Part shown: piece after piece, positions 8,465-17,500 of the stretch
Layout: each line of letters begins with the position of its first letter
Position numbering within the stretch: position 1 is the first letter of the stretch
From: JABWBD01 sp040768665
Lineage (GTDB): Bacteria > Planctomycetota > Planctomycetia > Pirellulales > Thermoguttaceae
Direction of reading: 5' to 3'
Assembly (NCBI GenBank): GCA_040768665.1
Contig: JAXGMN010000057.1
Coordinates: 1-64,000 of the forward strand
Length of the DNA stretch: 64,000 nucleotides
Program-made: the position numbers and the translations under genes
Notes under the pieces: model-generated
Database searches by the model: none
Seen by the model: only the letters and a program-made list of their open reading frames with translations
Told to the model about the DNA's origin: nothing

Positions 8465-9056
8465 GTGTTTTGCTCCGGATGAGTTGATCGGGCAAACCGC
8501 CGGGTGCGACGTGCGAGACGTTCGGGTCGGCGGTGGTGTGTGGTGCCCAAGTTGCGAATTTCTCAGAACGGAGGCACTTTGGGCTCCACACCGTTCCGGG
8601 TGGAGCGGTTCATGTTTTGGCTTGGTCGTCATGGTTGTGCTTGATGGCGGGAGGGAGATCGTGCCAGAGACTGCCGGTCGGGAGCCGGTAGGGCGCGTCG
8701 TCGCCAGGTTCGGGGAGTCCAGGCTGGGAGCGAGGCTTCTCTTTCGGCTTCTTGGTCATTTGTGTTCTTTGTTCTTCGTTCTTTGCTGCAGGCGGGTGTG
8801 GCGGCACGGCGCGGAATGAGTACTAATGTTCACTATCACCTCTTGAGGATAATGGGTGCGGCGCGTTTCTGCAAGGTTTTTTTTCGGCCAAGGGGTCGGA
8901 TTGATGGAAGGCATCTGCGGAAGAGACTGGCAGGAAAGGAGTTGCGTCTTGGGAGGCCGGCGGCGAAAAACTTCGCGGCGGGTACTGTACACACGTCCGC
9001 TTTGTGCTAGAACGGGACCGGCATCGCTTGAACGCATTGCATCAGGAGCGCCAGCC
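8465..9056. other. Intergenic stretch, mostly featureless
   Basis: A 590-bp divergent region between the lyase and the small gene at 9057. Apart from the weak 8610-8759 ORF there is no convincing gene. A palindromic TGTACA sits within GGTACTGTACACACG near 8981-8995, upstream of the gene at 9057, and could be an operator; this is speculative. Confidence 0.4.
8610..8759 (-). CDS. Possible small hypothetical protein
   Basis: A 49-codon frame beginning MTKKPKEKPRSQPG and ending NHDDQAKT. It is highly charged and proline-rich, with no hydrophobic core. The ribosome site is weak (AAAGAAC region). It lies upstream of the lyase on the same strand. No family is recognised, and it may be spurious. Confidence 0.25.
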   Translation of the reverse strand: MTKKPKEKPRSQPGLPEPGDDAPYRLPTGSLWHDLPPAIKHNHDDQAKT

Positions 9057-9689
9057 ATGTCCCGAATATGCAGCTTTCGTGAAGGTTCAAGTGGCGGACG
9101 CGAGGAGCGACCGAGGCGTGTGGTGCAGGTGGCGACGTACGCCAATGGCCGGCCGTACAGTCCCGCAAGGGGCCGGTATGCGGAGCGTACCGCAGTCGAG
9201 GATTATCTCGACTGCGAGAAGGCGGCGGTTTCTTTTTGGGAAGGGATCGTCGTGCGAGAACCTCGACCGGGTTGGGTAACGCTTGAAGTCCCGCCGCTGG
9301 AACGGTGGGAAAGGCCGTTGTGTGCGATGACCGCTCGGCAGCGAGCACGGATTGAGTCGCCCGAATTCTATCATCTGTTGCAACAGCACATTGGCCGGCG
9401 GTATCTGGCGTGGAAGAAGTTCCGCGCAGACCGGCACGGGATAAGTTCGCCAGACCGGACAGATCTGGTGGGGCAGCGATCTTTCCGCAGCAGCCGAGAG
9501 GTTGAGCGCAGATGGCCTGCGCGCCAGGGTAGTCGAAGTAAGGAGTTCGCGCCACCAGCCGTTCTTCAGCGGGAAAGGTGTTGCCAGTCTGGCGGGGACC
9601 TGCTAAGATTACCAGGGGCGATTTGGCAGAACGACTCCCGCCCGATCGGGTTGCCTTTCCCGTCAAACTCCCACTTTGCGACAAGGTGA
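9057..9689 (+). CDS. Hypothetical protein, unrecognised
   Basis: The 210-residue frame starts at an ATG with AGGAG at 9044-9048 (8 nt spacing), a strong start signal; the frame is open back to 8856 but without a comparable site. The central part (ATYANGRPYSPARGRY, then EDYLDCEKAAVSFWEG and SPEFYHLLQQHIGRRYLAWK) looks like folded protein with amphipathic helices. The last 70 residues are Arg/Ser-rich and less protein-like, so the end may be degraded or shifted. No domain is recognised. It opens a run of small unknown genes before the IS remnant and the giant STAND gene. Confidence 0.45.
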   Translation: MSRICSFREGSSGGREERPRRVVQVATYANGRPYSPARGRYAERTAVEDYLDCEKAAVSFWEGIVVREPRPGWVTLEVPPLERWERPLCAMTARQRARIESPEFYHLLQQHIGRRYLAWKKFRADRHGISSPDRTDLVGQRSFRSSREVERRWPARQGSRSKEFAPPAVLQRERCCQSGGDLLRLPGAIWQNDSRPIGLPFPSNSHFATR

Positions 9690-9727
9690 GCGAAAGAACA
9701 ACCGTTGGCCGAAGACGAAAACGATCT

Positions 9728-10126
9728 ATGGGCGTAGGGCTGTTCCCAGCATTCGAGCCGCAGATCGACACCGCCGACTTCGCTGAGTCGGATGGCAGCA
9801 CGCTGGTCATCAACGCGGACCGGTTGGACGAGATTGCGACGGCTGAGGGACTGAAGCCATTCACCGCCTTCTATGGCAACATTCCTGGCGGTTCTCTCGA
9901 CGAAGTGGAGAACGTGGAACAGTTGCTCAATGAGGACTACGTATGGCATTCGTCGGCAGAGGGGCTCAGGTCCATCGCGGGCTTGCTTCGTATCCTTGAA
10001 GCCAATGCGACAATCGCACGTGGACTTGTGGATTCAGAGGCGGTTATCGAGGACCTGAAGAGCTTGTACCGTTGCTTGGTGTTGGCGTCTGAGAAGGGAG
10101 CAGGATTCCGGCTGGAAGTTTGGTGA
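9728..10126 (+). CDS. Small acidic hypothetical protein
   Basis: The 132-residue protein starts MGVGLFPAFEPQI and ends FRLEVW. It is acidic and alternates short strands and helices, including LDEIATAEGLKPFTAFYG, LDEVENVEQLL and SIAGLLRILEANATIARGL. The look is that of small single-domain proteins often seen as orphan immunity or chaperone genes, but no family is recognised with certainty. The open frame extends upstream to 9578 without protein-like content. It is followed after about 170 bp by another small gene. Confidence 0.65.
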   Translation: MGVGLFPAFEPQIDTADFAESDGSTLVINADRLDEIATAEGLKPFTAFYGNIPGGSLDEVENVEQLLNEDYVWHSSAEGLRSIAGLLRILEANATIARGLVDSEAVIEDLKSLYRCLVLASEKGAGFRLEVW

Positions 10127-10236
10127 CAGCATGGTCGCCAACATTCGCTGCCCGCTAAGTCGCCGCATCCGTGCGGCGAACGCCTTCCCTGTGGTGCCGA
10201 CCCGGGCGGGTGGTAGAATTGACTGGAGATTGAAAG

Positions 10237-10269
10237 GCTGCCCCGGTCGCCACGGCGGCGTCGGGCAGC
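10237..10269. repeat. GC-rich hairpin
   Basis: GCTGCCC at 10237-10243 pairs with GGGCAGC at 10263-10269, and the inner bases pair partly as well. There is no T run, so it is not a standard terminator. It lies between two small genes. Confidence 0.4.
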
Positions 10270-10292
10270 GGTACCGTTGTGCGAGGCCAGTT

Positions 10293-10640
10293 ATGGGGCT
10301 GTGCGAGACGGTGAGAGAGACTGCTGAAGCCATTTCAGGCTCGAAGACAATCACTGCACCTGGGCACCGCCTGGCGATTGAGTTGCTCCGGCTCATGCCG
10401 CTCTACCGCGACATTGGCAACTTGAACGCATGGGAAGTGGCACTACAAGACGTGTTTGCAGAAGCCGAGGACCAGTCGGAAGTTGGACGCCTGCTGTCCC
10501 AGGTGTTCGCGTTCGGTCGCTACAACATGTACGCAGAATTCGATGTCGATGGCACGGAGCGGGAGTTCGCGGCAGTCCGAGAAACCCTTGAGCGGAGCGG
10601 CGTTGCCGCAACTTCAGCGTCGAGGATCATGTCGTGGTAG
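10293..10640 (+). CDS. Small acidic hypothetical protein
   Basis: The 115-residue protein starts MGLCETVRETAEAISG. It is helical and acidic (LAIELLRLMPLYRDIG, LQDVFAEAEDQSEVGRLLSQVFAFG, then FDVDGTEREFAAVRETLERSG). The frame is open back to 10131 but the upstream part is Arg/Pro/Gly-rich and not protein-like. No family is recognised. The tandem arrangement with the 9728 gene and the following repeat and IS remnant mark this as an accessory region. It may be a leftover part of a larger system. Confidence 0.55.
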   Translation: MGLCETVRETAEAISGSKTITAPGHRLAIELLRLMPLYRDIGNLNAWEVALQDVFAEAEDQSEVGRLLSQVFAFGRYNMYAEFDVDGTEREFAAVRETLERSGVAATSASRIMSW

Positions 10641-10646
10641 TCATGG

Positions 10647-10766
10647 TAACCGTTTACGGGGCGGAAGAGAGGGGCGCAGGTCCATGTTTTCGGCCAACGT
10701 CTTGACGCCAAAATACTCGAACTGGCCGAAAAATGGACCAGTCCCGGGCCGTGGGCGTGCCGGGTA
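10647..10766 (-). repeat. Palindromic intergenic element, copy 2 (inverted)
   Basis: This copy is in reverse orientation to copy 1. The left end TAACCGTTTACG at 10647-10658 matches the right end of copy 1, the core carries GCAGGTCCATGTTTTCGGCC and then CTGGCCGAAAAATGGACC, and the right end is decayed (GTGGGCGTGCCGGGTA). The loop sequence differs from copy 1, so the arms are conserved better than the loop. It abuts the stop codon of the IS4 remnant. Confidence 0.8.
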
Positions 10767-10771
10767 CCACT

Positions 10772-11362
10772 CTACGCCGGTAACCGAAATTCGTGTTCTC
10801 TTGCTTTAAACTCCTTCGCTGCGGCAATTTGAGCTTTGGTTGCTGTATCGATGATGGGTACTCCCGTGCGTTCACGTTTCTTTTTCGTCGGATAGACGCG
10901 AGCGGCCTTGGACGACGTGCGATGGCAATCGTCCAAAAGGGCGTTGCGAAACATTGATCCCAGGCTTTCCGCAGGATTTTCGGGACGGTTGCGGTATTGC
11001 CCCATTACCTTCTGGATCGCCTTGATCGCACCGGCGGGGCTCAATCGGCAAGGATCGCCGCCGGAGTCAGCGATCTCCCGTTGCGCCAACAGGCACAAGG
11101 CGCACAATGCCACCAACGACCACTCCGCTTCCAACTGCGCATGTTCCGCTTTGTGGCTGCGCAGCTTCCGACGGCCAAAGGTCTGTTTGAAGGTTCTGAA
11201 GAAAAGTTCGATTCCCCACCTTGCCTTGTAGATCGTCACAATCTGCTGGTCGCTCAGTCGCGTCTTGCTCAGCACGTTCGTGATAAGGCACATCGGCTGC
11301 TTCCCGTCATGCACCCACACCGCGCGCAGCACCAGCGGCGGCTTTCCCTTGTCGGCAGCCGA
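10772..11362 (-). pseudogene. IS4-family transposase, C-terminal remnant
   Basis: About 197 codons remain of a DDE transposase. The YKARWGIELFFRTFKQ segment is the Y-(2)-R-(3)-E-(6)-K signature that carries the last acidic catalytic residue in IS4-type enzymes, followed by helical C-terminal sequence. A stop codon at 11363-11365 cuts the frame, so the DNA-binding and first catalytic parts are missing (full proteins have about 400 residues). Beyond the stop the same frame carries an unrelated-looking 35-codon fragment. No intact terminal repeats were found. The element is judged inactive. Confidence 0.75.
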
Positions 11363-11504
11363 CTAGCAGAGCGGAAAGTCGAGAGTCCAGCGTCGATAGC
11401 CCATCGAATGGAAGCAGAAAGGGTTGGGAATCTTATGCTCCAGCGAAATCGCGATGAAGATCGTACCTAAGATGCTATAGGATTACGGCTCCACTGCCTT
11501 CCAA

Positions 11505-14500
11505 TCAAGACGTTGATTCCTTGCAACCTTCCAGATCAACGATAAATACATGCCTCCCATGCGAAGCGGCCCAGGTGCGCCCGGACGGATACGTGGCGGT
11601 CCGGGTGAGCCGAATGGGAAACCATGCGACCGGTGAACCATCGTCGGCGCGTACGACGAGGGTCTCCTGTTTCTGCAGAAGGGCACGAAAGGGACATCGT
11701 ATCTTTCCTCCGGCGATCGCTTGCACATCACTGGCGCCATGAATCACCTCGAGGAGACTGCAGAACAAGACATCCCAAACTCGTATTTCATTCTGCCATA
11801 TACCATCGCTCGATTGACTCGCAATTCGATACCCGTCCGGAGAGAGCGCCACACGACGTACTGAAGTTTGGTGGCCGCGCAATGCATAATCCTCGGCGCC
11901 GTTTTTGGCGTCCAAGATCCGTACTGTTCCATCCTTCCACCCACTGACGAGTTGATCACCCTCCGGAAAAAACGCTGCGCTCGTCACTTCTCCGCCATAT
12001 CTGCCCATCACAAACAACTCACGCCAGGTGGACTTCTCATCTCCCACATCGTCCAGCGCGATCACCTGGTCTCCCTCATTCTCCAACCACACTACATCTT
12101 CTCCGCCATCCTCGCTCATCGGTTCATCCAGCACAGCGTCCTCGTCTTCGCTATCCAATTCAGCCATCACGTCCTCAAACGGACCTCGGACGACCGGGAG
12201 TTGTTCCGGAGGTGCCACCGGTTCCCGAGCGTCGGGAATCTCCTCGCTCCATACCCGTGCCGCCGCATCGGATAGGCTGAGGATCCGATCCCCGCTGGGT
12301 GAAAAGGCGACGCAATGAAAGTACCTGTCTGGAGGAAAGTACCTGTCTGGAGGTGAGTGCCCGCGCAGAACCGCTAGCTCGCTTCCGCTGCTGGAGTCCC
12401 ACACACGGAGGCTTCCATCTCTTGATCCGCTCACGATCCGGTCCCCGTTTGCAGAGAACGCGAGTTGACTAACGGCGTCCTTGTGCCCCTGCAAGACAAT
12501 CAACTCGTTCGCGCCATTTGCGTCCCAGATCCGGATCGTTCCGTCGCTTGATCCGCCGACGATCCGGTCCCCGCCTGGAGACAACGCTATGCTGTCGACG
12601 GAGCACAGGGCACCCAATTCCATCCCGCTGTTTGCATCCCAGACCCGAACGGACTCATCCGCGCCAGCGAGTGAAGGACTGGATGCGCTGACGAGCCGGT
12701 CCCCGGTCGGCGAGAGGATCAGCGTCGTCACGATGCCATGATGTCCCTTAAGCGTGCATGTGTCGGTGCCACCACGCGTGTCCCATACGCGGACGGTGTT
12801 GTCTCTACTCCCGCTGACAACCCAATTTTCGTCGAACGAAAACGCAATGCTGCACACTGGGCCTTCGTGCCCACGCAACACGGCGATCTGACGGCGTGTC
12901 TCGGAGTCCCAGATCCGTAAGGCAGGATTGACATCAAGACTCTGCGATCCGCTGACAATTCGCTCGCCGCTTGGCGAAGATGCCATGATTGTTTCGGAAG
13001 TGCGTCCGAGCAAGACTTCCAAAGTGTCCCCGCTTAGGGCATCCCATACACGGATGGTTCCGTCATCGGAATCGCTGAAGGCCCGACTCCCGTCGCACGA
13101 GAACGCTATTTGCTTCAGCGGACCATCGTGTCCACGCAACACAAGTTGCTCGCTGGCACTGTGTATATTCCATACTCTTATGGTCCGATCGTCTGATCCG
13201 CTGGCAACATGTATCCCGTCCGGTGAAAAGGCGACACTCGATACCCAGTGGTCGTGCCCCCGCAATACGCAGTGATCGGCTGGGTTCTTTACGTCCCAAA
13301 CATGGACCGTTCCGTTTGCACATCCAACGGCGATACGATCACCTTGGGGGGAAGAAGCTACGCTCGTCACGCTCAACGAAGCGAGAGGCCTCGACGGAAG
13401 GAGTTCGTATGAAGGCAAATGTGTCAGTGGCGGAAGTTCGCACAAAGGTTCAAGCGGAGAGAGTGGGTCTTCGTCATACCCGTCCAAAGGCTGTAACTCG
13501 GAATCCGCATCCTCGGCATTCTTGAGGTCGTTTGAGAAAGTGGCGTGAACGGCTTTGGTCAGATCGTCGTCCGTAAAGGGATTCGACGGTGTTACCCTAG
13601 ATCCGTGGGCGTGAGCATCTTGACCGGTGGCGGCGGTCGGCGGAATCAGTTCCACGCTGCCCGAATCAGGTTGGAACCCGACGTTGTGCAGATCGAGCAT
13701 GGCCAGTACAGCACCGCTCTTGGCGTCCCATACGCGCACCGTCGCATCATGCGATCCGCTGAAGATTCGATTTCCATCAGGGGAAAATGCGATGCCAGTC
13801 ACCCTGTCGTTGTGACCACGCAGGACACACAGCTCGGCTCCGTTGGTCGCATCGCACACGCGTATCATACCATCCTCTGTGCCGCTAACGACTCGATCCG
13901 CTGTGGGAGAGAAGGCGATGCAAGTTGTCCGTGATGTTGCCAAGCCGTCCAACGCAATCCGTTCTACGTCGTGCTCTTTGTGTTCAGGCGAAGGTGTACT
14001 GTGCCGAAACACGGACAACGCAATCCCTAGATTTGCATCCCATACACGAACGCTCCCATCTTCCGACATGCTGACAATGCGATCCCCGAGCGGCGAAAAG
14101 GCGATTCCCGTCACACGGTCTTCGTGGCCACGCAACTCCCAGAGATCTTCTCCGCTTCGGGCGTCCCATACTCGCACGGAGCCATCTCCACCCCCGCTGG
14201 CCATGTGATTTCCATCGGCAGAGAACGCCACGCTCGTCACAACAGCCTTGTGACCTCGGAAAACGCAAGACTGGGCTCCACTTCCAGAGTCCCATGCTTC
14301 CAGAGTCCCGTCCTCTGATTCTCTCAGGATCTGAGTCCCGTCCTGGGAGAAGAATAATTTCGCCACACTCGTATTCACGTCCGCAAGGAATCCGTAGCGC
14401 AAACCCTTATGTTGTCGGATCGAGATCTGCTGGGCCCACAGTTCGGCGCCGGTTTGAACCTCCCAGACCCGCAAGGTTCCATCCTCAGAGCAACTGACAA

Positions 14501-17500
14501 CCCGATCCTCAAGAGGTGAAATCGCTGCGTTCACCACTGGCGACGCATGCCGAAAGCCATTTGCAGGCCAGTCGGTATCAGGATCGTAGAAGAACTCTTC
14601 GGGAGGCTCGAGTTCAATGGTGATCCCATCGTCGCAAGGCAGATTTGGCCCGCCCGCAAAGTCCTCAGTGGGATCCGCCGCTATCGTTTGTGCCCACGTG
14701 CCTTCATCGTCAAGTCGAATAGGCTCCGAGGGCGAAGGGGCTGCATCCGCCACTCTATCAAAATCGTCCGTGTTTTCTTGCTCCTTCCAATCATCCTGGA
14801 TGACCCAGTCGAGAGATTGGTCTCTGTCGCCATATTCATTCGAGAAGAGTTGTGAGCGGGCTCTTTCACGTTCGGGGACGATGTCTTTCAAGCGGAACAC
14901 GGCCAGTTCGCTCCCGTCTTTGCTATCCCACATCCCCACTGTCCCATCCGATGATCCACTGAGGAATCGATCGCCGCTCGGTGAGAAAGCCGCACTGGTT
15001 ACATAGCCTCCTTGCCCACGCAAGCTGCATAGCCTGGCATCGCTAAGGGCGTTCCATAGCTCTACGACCTGCCCCTCCGGCAAGACAGTGATGATCCGAT
15101 CCCCGCCGGGCGAAAAGGCGATCTTTGTATTGTTGCTACGGAATTCGCCGATCGCAGCTAGTTCCTGTCCATTGCCAGCATCCCATACGTGCATACCTTT
15201 CCAGGTAAATGCGGTGGCGATCCGATTGCCGCGAGGTGAAACCACCACGATCGCACGGTCAGTAAGGCAAGGTCTTCCTGAATGGGCCACCTTCCTTCCG
15301 CTCTTTGCGTCCCATACCTGCACGGTCCCATCCTCTAATCCGGTGAGAATTCGGTCTCCGTCGGGCGAAAAAGCGACACTCGTCACCTGGTGCCAATCCG
15401 CGTGTAGCACGTGCAGTAGGGCTCCGCTCTCTGCATCCAGCACCCATACAACGGCTTTTGATCCAAAAACGATGCGATCTCCATTGGGCGAAAAGGCCAC
15501 ACTTGAGCTGACTGACCCGTTACGGGGGCTGACGACAACGTCATTCTCCAGAACAATCACCTGACTCCCGTCATCGTCATCATTGGTGAGTGTAAAGCTC
15601 TCTTCGCTTGCATCATGCTCGTCCGCGAGAATTCCTGGGAAACCAGCCTCGGTGTGGCCCTCGCATGACTTCGCTGCGGTTTCCGTTATGGGGAACTCGA
15701 CCAGTACCGCACCCGTGCGGGTATTCCAAACCCGGACGCTCCCGTCATCGGATCCGCTGACGATCCGCTCCCCATCGGGAGAAAAGGCAACGCCCGTCAC
15801 TCGTTCCGCGTGTCCGCCTAAGATTGCCAATTCGGCGGCGCCGCGCACATCCCAAATGCGCACGGTTCGATCGTCGGATCCGCTGACGATCCGATCGCCG
15901 CCGGGTGAAAACGCCAGGCTGGCCACAGAACCTTCGTGTCCGCGCAGCATGGAAACGTCAACTCCCGTGAGGACATTCCGAACCTGCACGGCTCCATTCT
16001 GCAATCCCGTCGCGATCTGCTCCCCGTCGGGCGACAATGCCACGGTCGTCACATCGCTGTCCTTCGCGTGCAGCGTCGAGAGTTCCTCGCCGCTTTCCGT
16101 GTCGCATATCCGAATCATCGGACCACACGATGTCCGAAGGAGTCGATCCCCGCCGGGCGAGAACGTCACGTTGGTCACCTTGCATCCCGGTGCGCGAGAC
16201 ACGGCCAATTCCTCGCCGTTTCGAGCGTTCCACACTCGAAACGTCCCATCCTTCAACTTGCTGACGATCTGCTCCCCACTGGGAGAAACCGCCACATCTG
16301 CCACTTCGCCTCCACCCGAGCCTGACATGGCCAACTCCTTCCCGCTCTGAACGTCCCACACTCGAACGGTCCCATCTAACGATCCGCTGACGATCCGATC
16401 CCCGCCTGGTGAAATCGCAACAGTTGTCACGTGTCTTTCGTGGCCATGAAAGACGGCCAGTTGCCCCGCGCCCAAGTGCAACGGAGGCGGACGGCGAGCA
16501 GCCAGCCAGGCAAAGCCGGGGTAAGCCCGTTCTCGCGTGCGACGCCAATGTTCAAGAAGTGCGTGAAGCGTGGGGCAACGTCGCGGTTGTTGATCGGGTT
16601 CGTCGGCATCCTCACTCCGGACTGCGTCAGGCTCGAGCCCCGGGGGCCGGCCTTCCTCGTAATGCTGGGCAGCATCTGAACAGTCGTACCACCAACAACT
16701 GTTCCAGAGGCACTGGAAAAGGGCTTGAGGATAGTCTTGAGCGTGACGCGTGATAAAGTGGATGTCGCGGCGGAGTGCTTCTTCGAGCAAACGTAGAATG
16801 CGGCGTCGCGGCCTCTCGACCGGCAGGGCGCTCACGGCGGTGGAAAAATCAACCACGAGGTCGAAGGCCATGCCGGCCTGGACTTTGGCTTCCAAGAACG
16901 GCAGGGCGGTCAGTGTCTTTTCCAGTTGTACCCAAGATTGCCCCCGGGTCCGGTGATAAGCCAGTTCGGAAAGACTCCGCGTATAGTGGCCGCTCCAGGG
17001 TGCGGCGCCCGGCGGGTTCACTTTGCGGTGGAAATACTCGGCAAGGTCTTCGTGATAGGGCAAAGCGCAACTATCATCCGGCACATACCATTCTCGCACG
17101 GCCTTGAAGAGGCCGCGATGGAAGAAGTCGAGAAGCGCTCCGCGATGCTGCAGGTACGGCCGAAGTTGGCGTAGCACGGGGAATACGTCGCCCGTTGAAT
17201 CCTTGACGCCGATCCCCTCGGTCATTTCCAATAGCTCCTGCTGCGACATGCCGTGGCGACTGCACGCCAGGAGTGACAGGATCGTGCGGACGGTGTCGGG
17301 GTCGAACTCGTCGCGCAATCGCTCGATGACCTGCCTGAAAAGCGATGTGATCGTATCGCCCTCGCGAGGAAAGGCTGCGATGCGGGCTTCGAGTTGCTCG
17401 AAGGAGCCGAAGCCGCGCAATTCTTCCAAGGCCACCAACAGGAATAGCGGGTTTTCAGCAGCCGGATTCGATAGCAGCAGACCGATCTGCCTCGGGCTGA

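Noticed and set aside
6627..8591. Second minus-strand ORF of 654 codons within the lyase gene
   Set aside because: It is in another frame, Arg/Pro-rich and without motifs; the lyase frame has the heparinase signature.
15583..16350. Plus-strand ORFs opposite the WD40 array
   Set aside because: They repeat with the WD40 units and show Ser/Pro/Arg-rich antisense composition, as expected for shadows of a repetitive gene.
11600..16460. CRISPR-like regular repeats
   Set aside because: The repeats are protein-coding WD40 units with variable spacing and no short identical direct repeats; no cas genes are present.
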